This document shows positions 1-8,986 of a stretch of 13,607 bases of DNA, piece by piece (positions within the stretch are counted from its first letter, which is position 1; each line of letters opens with the position of its first letter). Source of the stretch: Collybiopsis luxurians FD-317 M1 (taxonomy: Eukaryota > Basidiomycota > Agaricomycetes > Agaricales > Omphalotaceae); NCBI GenBank assembly GCA_000827265.1, contig KN834846.1:1-13607 (forward strand), in the 5' to 3' direction. The translations under genes were made by a program, and so were the position numbers. The notes beneath the pieces are model-generated. The model searched no databases, had not been told where the DNA came from, and saw only the letters and a program-made list of their open reading frames with translations.

Positions 1-1203
1 CTGCAAATTGCTCAATGTGAGGTTGAGCAACAAAGCGAGAGGGCCATTCCAAAAATGGATAGTACTCAAAAAGTTTAACAGGGCTACCATCAGCATTCCT
101 CAGTGGTGCATTGCAGGGGGATGTCCCAGGGGGAGATTGGTTGGAGCAAATTTCTGGGTAAGATGGTTTACCTGGTGAGGTAGGTAGATAGGTGGGGGGA
201 TAAGTCAAGTTGCATCTTGGGCAGACTGCATAAATGACTGTTGGAACATCAAGGTTGAACTGATGCTCAATAGTCTCGATATCTTTTGGAATGGATTTGA
301 GGGCAATTTCCTGCAGAATATTGGGGGGACCTCCTAATGAAACCAATGATGTCCCAAACATATGCAGCAAACATAGTAAAACATTAGCTCCCAGTTTGCT
401 TGTCCAAGCAAAAACACGCTGTGCTAAGGCCAGACTGAATGCTATGAGTGTTGGAATAGACTGGCCTTTTCCAGGGTTTTGAAAAGCATTATCTCAAAAA
501 AAGATATATTAGTTTGGTGTCTTCAGACTTAAACAAGCCTACCATTGTCTATTCGGATGGGTGAAGTATCTGGATAGCGCAACTGTAACTGTGCCATAGA
601 TTCACCAGCTTCTACAGCCAAACTGTTAAACTCCTGCAGCTTATCATATGCTTCTCTTTGGGTGATGCATTGAGCATCTTTGATATCAGCTTCAACCCTG
701 CGCTCCACAGATGTCAACAAAGCAGGTATATTTGCTTCTGGTTGGGAGCCAATTTCTTCCATTATTTGAATGCATTCCTTAAGATCTCTGATCAATTCCT
801 GTACAGTGAATAATGCATTCATGCCACTTTGGTTAATCAAAGTTGGCCTCTCTCCTGGACCTAGATTGTTAATCTGAAAAGGAGGTTGAATGATTTAAGT
901 GAAAATATGAAAAAAAGACAGACCAACCATAGTTCTCATAAGTTGGTTGCTAAAATCATTTAATGCTTCAGGTTCTAGGGAGTCTGAGGTATCCATATCG
1001 AGATCATCTCAATTTAGAAATATACTGGCAGCAGGAAAAAATGCATCCTCGAATTCTTCATTGGCATGTGGTTCAGCTTGGCTAGAAGAGCCTAACGGAG
1101 ATATTGGGGAATGTGTTTCGAGGCGCTGTCTCTTTGGTGTTGTCAAAGAAAGCTGCGAGGGGTCAGATGTGGAGGCAGTGTTTTGAATTTGTTGCTGGAG
1201 CAT
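1..1203 (-). pseudogene. Tnp2-type (CACTA-like) transposase, N-terminal part, broken and cut by window edge
   Basis: Spliced minus-strand model: exon 1 from about 1203 to 928, intron 874-927 (54 bp), exon 2 873-543, intron 493-542 (50 bp), exon 3 492 to beyond base 1. Both junctions keep phase (phase 0, then phase 1). Exon 3 reads through NPGKGQSIPTL, a hydrophobic stretch, IPKDIETIEHQFNLD and then a Cys cluster: CPRC at about 205-225, further Cys in PEICSN and SPCNAPL, then VKLFEYYPFLEWPSRF. This order (F-x-L-D, CPxC-x-x-YPP, paired Cys, then an aromatic 'FxYxxF' block) is what I know from basidiomycete Tnp2-family transposases ahead of their catalytic region, which would lie left of base 1. 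Two lesions are seen: an in-frame TGA at 1009-1011, and a one-base frame change at the G run 194-199 that splits the Cys cluster. The N-terminus is uncertain; an upstream in-frame TGA precedes the ATG at 1203. Family call is recognition, not a search. Confidence 0.68.
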
Positions 1204-1773
1204 TTGAAGACATCCTCATTTCTGAGCCATCTTCGAGGCAGAGTTCAGAGTTCAGAGACAGGATGATGCAGAAGCTGCCAGATACGGTAAACAGATAACC
1301 AGCTTTTTTCCCATATGATCATTATTAGTATGTGTATACATATACATGCTTGTGCCGCAGCGTGGGAGGCAAAATGAATTTGAATGACTGTACTGATGCA
1401 GAGTCTTCTGGAGATGGTCTAGGTGAGCATACCTTCCTATAAGCCCATTATTTGCCTCTGACCACATTGGCTGGTGCATATTGGACACACTTATTCATGT
1501 GTGCATTCAAAAGAGCATCCCAGTCCCAAACAACTCATGCTTACAAACTGCATTTTAGCTCAAAATGTGACAGCACTTTTCCAGAGCATAGCCCATTGGT
1601 ACACTTGTGTCTGATTTCTGTTGCCCTCTTTTGAATCTATGGAAGTGGGATCTTTTAAACAATACTGACTCACTGCAGAACAGACTAGTACAGCCGCCGA
1701 TATGGAGATGCAAGCACTTCTATCCAATGCAGCTTCTGAATTGATAAACTGATATTCCATCTTTCTGGATTGG
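1204..1773. other. Non-coding spacer between divergent transposase and protease genes
   Basis: No reading frame here has convincing protein character. Short open frames on both strands are low-complexity or begin and end arbitrarily. The stretch holds a small palindromic run of alternating purine and pyrimidine around 1329-1350 (GTGTATACATATACATG). Because the transposase reads left and the protease reads right, any promoters for the two would lie here, but I cannot identify a convincing TATA box or start site. A 7-bp repeat, AGAGTTC or close to it, occurs twice in a row near 1240-1256. Confidence 0.4.
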
Positions 1774-2079
1774 TTGTGCAAATTGCATTTCATGGCGAAG
1801 TTTGGGAGATTGTTGATTGTCAGTTTTGACCCAATCGTGGAGCTTTGTGTACTTCACGAAGAGACATCCGCTGCAACTATGATACTGGAGGTACAAACTG
1901 TCATTCAACATGCTTATGACGCATTTTCAGAGATGCTCAGGAATGTAGAGAAGACTTTAGGCAATTGGTGTGACACATTCCATGAAAGTGCAGGCAGGCT
2001 GCTTTCCCTTGTGCGTAAAGTTATTGCCTTAGATTTCTCTCCAGGTTCATCCCCATTGGTTAGAAAATATCTGCATTGA
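1774..2079 (+). CDS. Helical region upstream of Ulp1 domain (possible 5' exon)
   Basis: An open frame of about 100 codons, with MILEVQTVIQHAYDAF and DTFHESAGRLLSLV as its most protein-like parts. It looks like an alpha-helical, non-enzymatic region ahead of the protease domain. A plausible intron runs from GTAAAG at 2015 to TTAG ending at 2063 (49 bp), after which an open frame leads directly into the Ulp1 domain from 2064. The phases do not match: the upstream exon would end in phase 1 and the downstream exon starts in phase 0. So either one base has been lost or gained, or the true junction is elsewhere, or this frame does not belong to the protease gene. No family recognised for this part. 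Confidence 0.35.
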   Translation: MCKLHFMAKFGRLLIVSFDPIVELCVLHEETSAATMILEVQTVIQHAYDAFSEMLRNVEKTLGNWCDTFHESAGRLLSLVRKVIALDFSPGSSPLVRKYLH

Positions 2080-2953
2080 AGAGCTCACAAGCGGAATACC
2101 GCATTTTTGAAACCTATTGGGCTTCATCTTTTACCCTCAACCATGCAGATCTCAACAGGATGGGCAGTGATAGATGGATAAATGACAACTGGATTAATAT
2201 CTTTGTTACCAAGCTCAATGTGGAGCGTACACTAGGGTGGAGCATTGCATTTATGGATTCATTTTTTGGTGCCACATACATTTTTCCTGCCAAGACAACT
2301 AAAACCCTCATCGATGCCGATGGCTTGATGCGCAACTGAACATTGAAGGTGAGAAGAATCAAGTCTACCTTAATTGCGCTGAGCCTGACAAGCAGCATGC
2401 AGGTTCACCAGGAACACTTCAACCTTGATCAGTTCAGTCTAGTTATTCCTCTCAATGCCAGTAACACACACTGGTTTGTGGGGGCTATTCACAGCTCCTC
2501 ATCAACTGTTGAAATTTATGACTCTTTGTGTAACAGGGGCAGGCTGGAAATTTATCAAGAGGTATTCAAGGTAAGTATAGACAACCAGAGCCTGGTTTTG
2601 AGCACTTGAAACTAATCACACTTTTAGAAATTCAAGGAGCTTTGGAGCATGCTTTTGAGAGTCTGGAATAGAAATTCAGCCACTGAGGATAAAGTCTGGA
2701 AGCTGGTCATAGATACAAGAGTATGATTCTTCCTTTCTATGTGCTGTGCTCTGTGATTGAGCTTTCTTTTGAGGTACCCCAACAGCAGAATGGCTGGGAT
2801 TGCGGGGTCTATGCTATTCTTTCCATGATCCACCTGAGTTATGGCCATGAGATCGATGGGAAGGAAGTTCCATTGCTCTACCGGATCCCTACAAGGGCTG
2901 AGCATCTTGCATGTTTGAGGTTGCTCCTGTTGAAAGAGGTAGGGTTGCTCTAG
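2064..2953 (+). pseudogene. Ulp1/SENP-like C48 cysteine protease domain, one in-frame stop
   Basis: Exons 2064-2348, 2403-2570, 2628-2720 and 2774-2953 (TAG), with introns of 54, 57 and 53 bp, all phase 0. The first exon has RWINDNWINIFVTKLN, the 'WLND..I..F' entry motif of Ulp1 peptidases. The second gives VIPLNASNTHWFVGAI, with catalytic His at 2469-2471, and IYDSL with Asp at 2520-2522. The last gives QQQNGWDCGVYAI, with the oxyanion Gln around 2783-2788 and nucleophile Cys at 2801-2803. This family cleaves SUMO or similar isopeptide bonds; copies carried by fungal and plant transposons are known, with unclear targets. A TGA at 2337-2339, three codons before the first splice donor, interrupts the frame. 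The catalytic core downstream is undamaged. The next frame also stays open through the proposed first intron (2349-2402), so that junction is the least certain. Confidence 0.75.
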
Positions 2954-3513
2954 TCTACCTTGTGCAGAGACATTTGAGGTCCTGTTGATATGGCTGAGGC
3001 AATGGCAACTTTCATGTGCTTGGTTCCATTGTAATATTTAATTGATTGATCTTACATGCTTTCTATCAATATTAAAGATAATGAGTGATAATCAGCCATT
3101 CAAACCTGTCAACTAAGGTTCCACTTGTTTAGTACACCAGCTCTTGACTCCCTGTATCTTCCCATTCACCCTCACACACTTGATGCAAAGCCTGCTCCCA
3201 CCTGGCAGGGTCGCAACAAGCGTAGAGGGGCCAAATCCAGACAGGGTAAACTTGGTGATGGTGTTGAAGAGCAGGCTGGAGAGGGTATAGGAGGAGACAA
3301 AAGATGAGAGGAATTGGGTCGAGGCTTGGACGAGCAGCTGTGGTGCCTGAATCATCATTTCTGGGGATTCTAAGGGATTGCATCAGAGTACATACAGATG
3401 AAAGGAATACTCTCTCTTTCTTTTTTTTCTTTAAAAAAAAAAACTGACCCTCTAATGTGCATACTGAAATGCATGAAAACAACATTCCGTACATGCAGAG
3501 CTGAGAGATTGGG
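2954..3513. other. 3' flank of protease gene and a poly-pyrimidine/poly-A tract
   Basis: The first 150 bases are AT-rich with ATTAAA near 3071 and probably contain the 3' end of the protease transcript. A GC-richer stretch at about 3125-3330 is open on both strands, but the two readings are basic or repetitive and I trust neither. At about 3415-3443 there is a T-rich run followed directly by a run of about eleven A; minus-strand frames crossing it give poly-Lys and poly-Phe and are artefacts. Confidence 0.4.
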
Positions 3514-3771
3514 TCAACCTGTGTAGTGATATATTGAGGGTATATTGAATGAAGGCTTGTTCCCAGCTGTAAAGAACCCTTTTACATAAATATTGATGAA
3601 GCTTATGGCAAATCTGCCGATGTAAACCATGTTTACAAGAGTCATATTTCCACCCATTGACTGGACGAGTTTGTCAACCGAATGATTTCCTAGGGGGAAA
3701 CTTTGACCACAACATCCAAATTCATAGTTCATGTCATCAAATATCTGTTGTCCATCCTCACTCCCTGGCAA
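3514..3771 (-). pseudogene. Uncharacterised protein fragment with 'YEFGCCGQSFPLGNHS' motif
   Basis: A minus-strand frame of about 85 codons with convincing protein character: NYEFGCCGQSFPLGNH, DKLVQSMGGNMTLVNMV, then GRFAISFINIYVKGFF. The balance of Gly, Cys, aromatic and aliphatic residues differs from the random frames around it. It may be an internal exon. A possible donor follows the last codons (CACTACACAG then GTTGAC near 3520-3513), with a TTTCAG acceptor about 50 bp further on. At the upstream end, the same frame reaches a TGA after about a dozen more codons, and no intact start or splice acceptor is clear. I have a vague sense of a conserved basidiomycete family but cannot name it. 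Probably a remnant of a larger, decayed gene. Confidence 0.4.
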
Positions 3772-4424
3772 CCTGCCTAGAGCTATCAGTCTTGGAGTTC
3801 ACCAAGAATAAATAAAACACATTCTGGAGTAACAAGTAGTGTCCCTGCATCTCTTCCATTGGCTCCAGCAAACTATCTCAGCCAAATGTATTGAACCTCT
3901 GTGAGCGAATGTCCAACACCGTCCTCAGTAATTAATGTGGATCTTACTAACCCTATCACTGAACCTTTCATTTATCCTATCACCAGTCCCTGGTTTTCTT
4001 TCTGCAATGGGTCATTGTTCATCACAACTGCCCCCATACAGGTGCCCAATCAAAACAACGAGCTCCAATAAATCTTTCCCTCCATCTGAAGCTCAGTTCA
4101 GTGTCAAGGTCTGCATCAACGGTTGGGGTAGAGATGAAGACTATGGCACTCAAACTAGCACCACAAGCTCAACTGTGGCTATAATCATCCTCTTCCCACC
4201 TTCCTCACAAACCTTGCAGCTCTACCTCTCCATAATTGTTGGTTTTCCTGCTTTCTTGGTATCGGACCCAGCGTTCAGCCATCTTTCAACCTGAGGTAGA
4301 CTGCCTGCATTCTTAGCGGTGTATCACTTTTTAAAGCAGTCCATCAAATAAACAAACAGCTTGGGAAATGCAACAGAAGTCTGTACCGCAGTTCTTGTCC
4401 CAAGGGATGGAAGACGAGCCTAAA
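3772..4424. other. Intergenic or decayed stretch, one doubtful open frame
   Basis: On the plus strand 3935-4294 is open for 119 codons, but the product is Ser/Thr/Pro/Leu-rich with no motif. The opposite strand also shows broken protein-like patches, for example DLLELVVLIGHLYGG near 4055-4020. Either could be a remnant. A possible plus-strand intron with GTGCCC at about 4042 and an AAG-type acceptor near 4090 would join open segments, but the evidence is weak. I do not call a gene here. Confidence 0.3.
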
Positions 4425-4622
4425 CTACTTATCCTTGGATATGTATTCTAAAAATAAATTTTGAATGAATCGTGAGCAAGGAGTGTTGATGACATGAAGC
4501 TTCTTGGCAGAAGTAAGTGCCATTCCCAAAAAGTGGAACTACATCCACTCCTTCAAATTGATAGCAGCAGCTTGCATGGGTTTGGCAACAGGGTTTGCTG
4601 GGGCTGACTTGGTCCGCTTTGC
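4425..4622 (-). pseudogene. Possible exon remnant, Lys-rich then hydrophobic, interrupted by TAG
   Basis: On the minus strand, a TGTTACCAG that could be a splice acceptor is followed by a frame reading KRTKSAPANPVAKPMQAAA, then NLKEWM, a TAG at 4539-4541, then FHFLGMALTSAKKLHVINTP and LFLEYISKDK before a TAG at 4425-4427. The parts on both sides of the internal TAG are protein-like and in the same frame, so CAG to TAG is a simple explanation. No family recognised. The plus strand is also open over 4504-4701 and gives a hydrophobic product, so the strand is not certain. Confidence 0.3.
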
Positions 4623-4768
4623 TGGTAACAGAATTAGGAGGCAAGCAATGCGGTTTTTGAATGAAAACCTTCTCAGTTTTTGCAATGGATATAATATTTA
4701 AACAACACCATTTCCTCCAACATATATGTACAGATTATCGTACACAATCTAAATAGTCACAAATTCTG

Positions 4769-5705
4769 TTACTGCAGGCAAGGAACAATGGAAGGTACTG
4801 CACAAGAAACACTCAAAGGAGCTCCCATCTGAGGGACCTCGAACCAGAATAACTCTGTCCCTGGACATTCCAAAGCACACCATAAACCCTGCATTACACT
4901 GAACCTTTCCTCCCCCAGTGGAATATCACCCTTTTCAAAACCCCATGCTTCTTCCCAAGACATAATTCTATTGCAACTGCCTGGGACAAGTGTAACAAAC
5001 TGAGATGACAGATATATGGCCCAGTCATGAGGGGAATTGACAGCATGGCTGGTAGTGTGGTCAATAAAGTCTAAGCAATATTGCCCTTGAACTTTGAGGC
5101 CGCTGTCCCAAAAATGCATAGAGTATTTGCTGTCCGGAATTTGGATTAGTTGGATGGGTTCACCCTGCAAGGGTTTCATCTAGAATGTCATTCAGATACA
5201 TCAAAGTGTAGATAGGGTAACTTACACCCAAATTATTGATAGTCTCCTGACCTGCCAGCCTAAATGTTTCATTCCATCGCTCATGATATGCCTTCCGCTC
5301 AGCTTCAAGCCAGTTGTCTGGTACTCTGAAGGCCCGGTTGATAGAATCGATCTCTTTGTCAGTAGGAAAGCAAGAGTCGGGAGTATATTTTGAAGGTAAT
5401 TTGAGTAATGCTCTTTTGAGAGCATTTCTAGGTTGTAGAGGATGCTCGCGCGAGCCGCAACTCATAAGTGGTAGTCTCCTGCGAGGGGCGGAAACCATTG
5501 AAGAGTTGGGCCGTCTAGTGATACCACCAGTGTTCTTTTTTACTGATCGCGGAGGCATTTTTGTTTCTCTGATTAAAGGTAGAGGATGTCGGGGTGCTTT
5601 GAACGCAATCTGCTTGGATGGGGTTTTATAGGTTGGATGCCTAATTTCCCACAATGACTCTGTCAATGTCCGGCTTTTCGGCACTTTGTGCCTATATATA
5701 TCCAA
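4769..5705 (-). CDS. Intact two-exon gene, protein of unknown function
   Basis: Exon 1 5705-5226 (or from 5558), intron 5180-5225 (46 bp; donor GTAAGT, acceptor TTCTAG, phase 0), exon 2 5179-4769 ending in TAA. The longest model is 296 residues. A start at the ATG at 5556-5558 (MPPRSVKKNTGG) gives 247 residues and is preferred, because the first ATG lies inside a TATATATAGG sequence that looks like the promoter. The N-terminal 40 residues are basic and Arg/Pro/Ser-rich, possibly for DNA binding or nuclear targeting. The middle is charged and helical (LEAERKAYHERWNETF). The exon 2 part is compact and rich in Trp, Phe and Gly (SMHFWDSGLK, WAIYLSSQFV, EAWGFEKGDIPLGEERF, ELFWFEVPQ), suggesting a small globular domain. 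No stop or frame change is needed, unlike its neighbours. I do not recognise the family and see no catalytic motif, signal peptide or membrane segment. Confidence 0.72.
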
Positions 5706-6772
5706 AATATTTCAAGTTACGATTACACCCACAATCAAAATGTTTTAAGCATTGCCCTTAAACAGTTAAGTATCTCTTGGGATGATCTGCTCAAATTAGT
5801 AGTATGTAGATTATATGAGATCCAGGTGAGAAGCTTCAAGTTGTTGTTCAAAGTTCAAACACATGCGGACGGTGAGTTAACAGAACATGAGTACATGGCG
5901 AGTTTCATTGATTTATTTCTTGTGGCCGAGGCACCCAAGCAATTTCTAGACAGCTGCCTATGCTTCTCGAAGCTCATTCGCAGATGGATATCATGGTCTA
6001 TCTATAAGTGGGAAATTTTTGGCAAACATGAAGATGCTATAATGGTATGCCCGAGCAACTAACACTTTGTTCCTCTTTACCCTTTGTGTGACTGTCAGAT
6101 TGAAACAGAGGTGAGCCTTACCTGTCTCCCTGGTCTCAATGACCTATATTCTATCTGCTCCAGCGATGTTCATAGGTTCCAATTCTGTCTGTTTCCCTGG
6201 GCAAGAAACAGCCAATATATACCTCATGCATGCTCAAGGCCCAAGGCAATTTCAACAGCATATCAAGTGTGCGTGTCAGGGCATTGGCATTGCTCATTAT
6301 GAAGAAAGTCAGGATGGAGGGAATACCTGGTTTCCCATCAGTGCATTAGCAAATCAAATCCGATGGGACATCCAAGGTCCGGCTCACCCAGTCAGTAATG
6401 ACATCCACCCCCTTCCAATTAGTCCGGCACCTGGAGTACCACCAGTGAGTCTCAGTATTGCTAGTAATATAGATCAAGATTGTAACTTATACTTTGAGGC
6501 TGGCCTCAGTGGACAAGCACCTGCATTGATTCATGTCGGAGGAATGGGGGTATTTGGATACCAGATACCCTGGTATCAAACTGTAACTGTGGAGCATATT
6601 GATCACTCATTATACTATCATCAACACAGACCACAGAGCAGTCATTGGGCTATACCGAGACTTCTACCTGGGGGAAAAAATCACAGTTTCAGGAAACTCC
6701 GATATTCACCTCAAATTCAAAGTTCTTGAAGTGGCGATTAACTGTATCCCAATTCATGATGAAGCGAGGTGA
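5688..6772 (+). pseudogene. Multi-exon gene of unknown function, beta-rich C-terminus, frame-disrupted
   Basis: First exon up to 6044 (open from 5688; ATG at 5895-5897 is a plausible start after the TATA), reading EAPKQFLDSCLCFSKLIRRW. Introns fit at 6045-6098 and 6111-6163 around a 12-base micro-exon. The next exon is open to about 6620: VCFPGQETANIYLMHAQGP, ACQGIGIAHYEESQDGGNTW, GPAHPVSNDIHPLP, then GLSGQAPALIHVGGMGVFGY. The frame then shifts, and DHRAVIGLYRDFYLGEKIT followed by LKFKVLEVAINCIPIHDEAR runs to TGA at 6770-6772. The alternating hydrophobic pattern suggests a beta-sandwich. Two junctions (before 6166 and around 6590-6630) do not keep phase with any GT..AG pair I could find, so small indels are likely. 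Family not recognised with confidence; no catalytic residues visible. Confidence 0.5.
5691..5702. promoter_or_regulatory. TATA-like sequence between divergent genes
   Basis: CCTATATATATC reads as a TATA box on both strands. On the minus strand (ATATATATAGG) it lies about 140 bp before the preferred ATG at 5558. On the plus strand it lies about 195 bp before the ATG at 5895 of the divergent gene. A single bidirectional core promoter is a reasonable inference, but transcription start sites cannot be read from sequence. Confidence 0.4.
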
Positions 6773-7594
6773 TAGATTACTTGGAAAAAGAAAAAAATTT
6801 GAGAACGTTGTTTTTTGGACCTCATGATATCTGATTTGACTCCTTGATTCTCAATCAGGGAACATATCAGAGATGTTATTTACTGGAACATTGCCAGTTT
6901 AGTGATAACTTGTATTATTTATGATACATACTTGATATCAATGTAGCCAGTATAAATAACCAAGCAACTCAGACTGTACTTCTAAGTACCGAACACAGGT
7001 GCTATCAGGAATCTCGACAGTAATGATACTGTACATCTGTCGTACACCTTTGAGTATGTGAGCCAAAGCTCAAATTCAAGTGAGGAGGAAACACATCAGT
7101 ATCCACAGATAGTGTTGGGAAACTGTTCAAGCCACTATTTACACCTCAAGCCTTCAAAGGTCAGGAACCAGCACAAAATCCTTCACACTAGCACTGTTAA
7201 TGTCCCGCCCATTCTCTGGAGGTTCCGAGCAACAGTGTGCTCGATGTTCTCTTGAATATTCACTGTGAATCAGCGTGCGCTGCTGAGACAGTGAAGCCGC
7301 CCCCATGCATTTGCTGGAGAGTCCCATGTGGACCAGCTTTCACAGTTGGGATGGAGACGCTGTTTTCAGAATATCATTAAAGTGGTCAGTGCCTGTCTCC
7401 TTGATGGATGGCTTTGGGTGCAGGGGAATAATTGCTCTAAAAACAGTTTCTTCAAAGACACTATTGGTGATTTGGTGGATGGGCTAAAACAGCTAGGTAA
7501 GAGAACTGGTCAGAGTGAAATACTGTATGAGCAGAGCCTACCTCAGAACAGTATGAAATAGCAATAGTGTAGCCCAGGATTGCAGCCAAGATGC
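6773..7594. other. Spacer with two doubtful plus-strand open frames
   Basis: 6773-6990 is AT-rich and without genes; CAGTATAAATAACC at about 6949-6962 is a good TATA-like match. Downstream on the plus strand an open stretch from about 6990 to 7255 reads VHLSYTFEYVSQSSNSSEEE and QIVLGNCSSHYLHLKP, a plausible beta-rich exon, with GTCAGG at about 7160 as a possible donor. 7305-7561 is open in two overlapping frames with no clear winner. This may be a small decayed plus-strand gene pointing toward the WD40 gene end. No family recognised. Confidence 0.3.
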
Positions 7595-8986
7595 TCATGC
7601 TGTAGAAAATTTTCCAAAACCATGACTTCTTGAATGAAATGATGAACAGTTCGTCTTATGTTGGGATTTAGCTGAAGTGGTACGAGCTTTCTGCCAAACT
7701 AGAATATCACAGACCTGGCGGGAGTTAGATCCGGCCATGGCTACTAGATAATGTTCATCTGTGGCTGAGGCCTGAGCAGGAAGGTTAGGTAGGATCACTG
7801 GAAAGGGATGCCTAACTTACTGCAACTGCCTGAACGAGGCCACCTCTGAAGTATTTGAGGCTTTAAATATCCTTCCCAGTCTGAATGTCATAAATATTTG
7901 TGCAGCCGTGATCTAACCCCACTATAACTTTGCTTCCATTCTCAAGGAATGCAACCTGCTTTGGTAAAGAGTAATTTGGGGGAGGGCCAGCCAGTGTGTG
8001 GATGGGGGACACAGGGTCAAGCTTGAACAGCTTGAAGGTGCTATCTCCACAGAGCACAAAGGAGTTACTCAGTAAGTCAACAGAAATAGAGGCCCTGTGG
8101 TTAGAAACCTGTCAGATGGAATCGAGACTGTTGACAGTGTAGCTACATGGTTTTCGGTCCATCCTTCTTCTGCCAAACCACATTGCCCAAGGAATCAAGT
8201 AAAGCGCTGTCGAATACAGGTGAGGCATGGTTTATGCCATAAGAACAAGCGGTACTGACATTGATCCACCATAAAATGCAAAGGCATAGATGCTGTTGGA
8301 AATGGGGTTGAAGCAGACAGTTTTAGGTAAGAAATCTCCAGGCATTTTGACAGAGAATCTACTCTTAAGCTCGCCGTCACAGTTTAAGGTGTACAAAGCT
8401 ATGGTTCAATCACCATAACTAACAGCAACCAGCATGTGATGCCCCAATGCAATTTGTGCCTGGCTAATGTCTATAGAGACTACTTGCTCGTTTGTCAGGT
8501 GAGTCAAGCTGGGGCGAGAGGACTCAAATATCTGGAAGGCAAAAGGCAATGAATGAGCCTTCTTCTTTGTGGCTGAACATAGCCACAAACTGATTGGCCT
8601 TCCCTATAATCCCACAGCTCCAATGTGCCTTTAATAGAACTGACAACAAGGACATGGCGAGCACCCTGTTCAAAAAATATCCATTTTGCAGCCGTGTACA
8701 CTGGAAGATCTGAAACATCAGGCCTCCCAGGCCTTCAGCAATGGAAACTTGTTGAAATTTGTCTAAAGCCCATATGTAAACACCTCCGTAACCTATAATA
8801 CTCCACCCATTTAACATACATCATCCTTTGAAGTAGAGAAATCATACCTGCTGCAGCTAGAAACTTGCCTGAGGGCAAGAAACAAATGGCTTGAACAGAG
8901 TCTTGGGGGCCAGAAAGGGCTGCTAGGGGGTGATATCGAGTGTTCTGGTTTCTGAGGGATTTGAAGATGTCAAGTACCCCAAGCAT
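7595..8986 (-). pseudogene. WD40-repeat protein gene, six exons, three lesions
   Basis: Exons on the minus strand: 8986-8848, 8792-8591, 8531-8260, 8206-8147, 8094-7821, 7771-7595. Introns are 49-59 bp, and phases agree at every junction once one lost base is allowed in exon 2. About 375 codons, enough for a seven-bladed propeller. WD-like repeats in order: SGPQDSVQAICFLPSGKFLA followed by GYGGVYIWAL; ARHVLVVSSIKGTLELWDY; SIDISQAQIALGHHMLVAVS then TIALYTLNCDG; FNPISNSIYAFAFYGGSI then NVVWQKKDG; SISVDLLSNSFVLCGDSTFK; VAFLENGSKVIVGLDHGCTN then IYDIQTGKDI; and HYLVAMAGSNSRQVCDILVW. Lesions: a one-base loss at about 8718-8738, TGA at 8406-8408, and TAA at 7863-7865. WD40 propellers are binding scaffolds without enzymatic activity. 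The order matches a WD40 family I recall as common in Agaricomycetes; that family match is from memory. Confidence 0.8.

Noticed and set aside
195..215. A micro-intron to explain the transposase frame change
   Set aside because: The longest GT..AG span available there is about 18 bp, too short for a spliceosomal intron.
947..1298. Two plus-strand open frames over the transposase first exon
   Set aside because: They are antisense shadows of the Ser/Pro-rich minus-strand exon, which splices in phase to the next exon.
2114..2905. Minus-strand open frames across the protease gene
   Set aside because: Antisense to exons with a clear Ulp1 motif order; no motif of their own.
3129..3494. 121-codon minus-strand open frame
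   Set aside because: It runs through the poly-T/poly-A tract, giving runs of Phe and Lys, and the remainder has no motif. Treated as chance.
5314..5631. 105-codon plus-strand open frame
   Set aside because: Antisense to exon 1 of the intact minus-strand gene, which has a canonical in-phase intron and better composition.
8524..8628. Alternative reading of WD40 exon 2 end, with FVAMFSHKEEG kept as coding
   Set aside because: The intron 8532-8590 (GTTTGT..TTCCAG, 59 bp) joins the flanking WD40 frames in phase 0, so the open frame inside it is probably chance. The donor is weak, so this is not certain.
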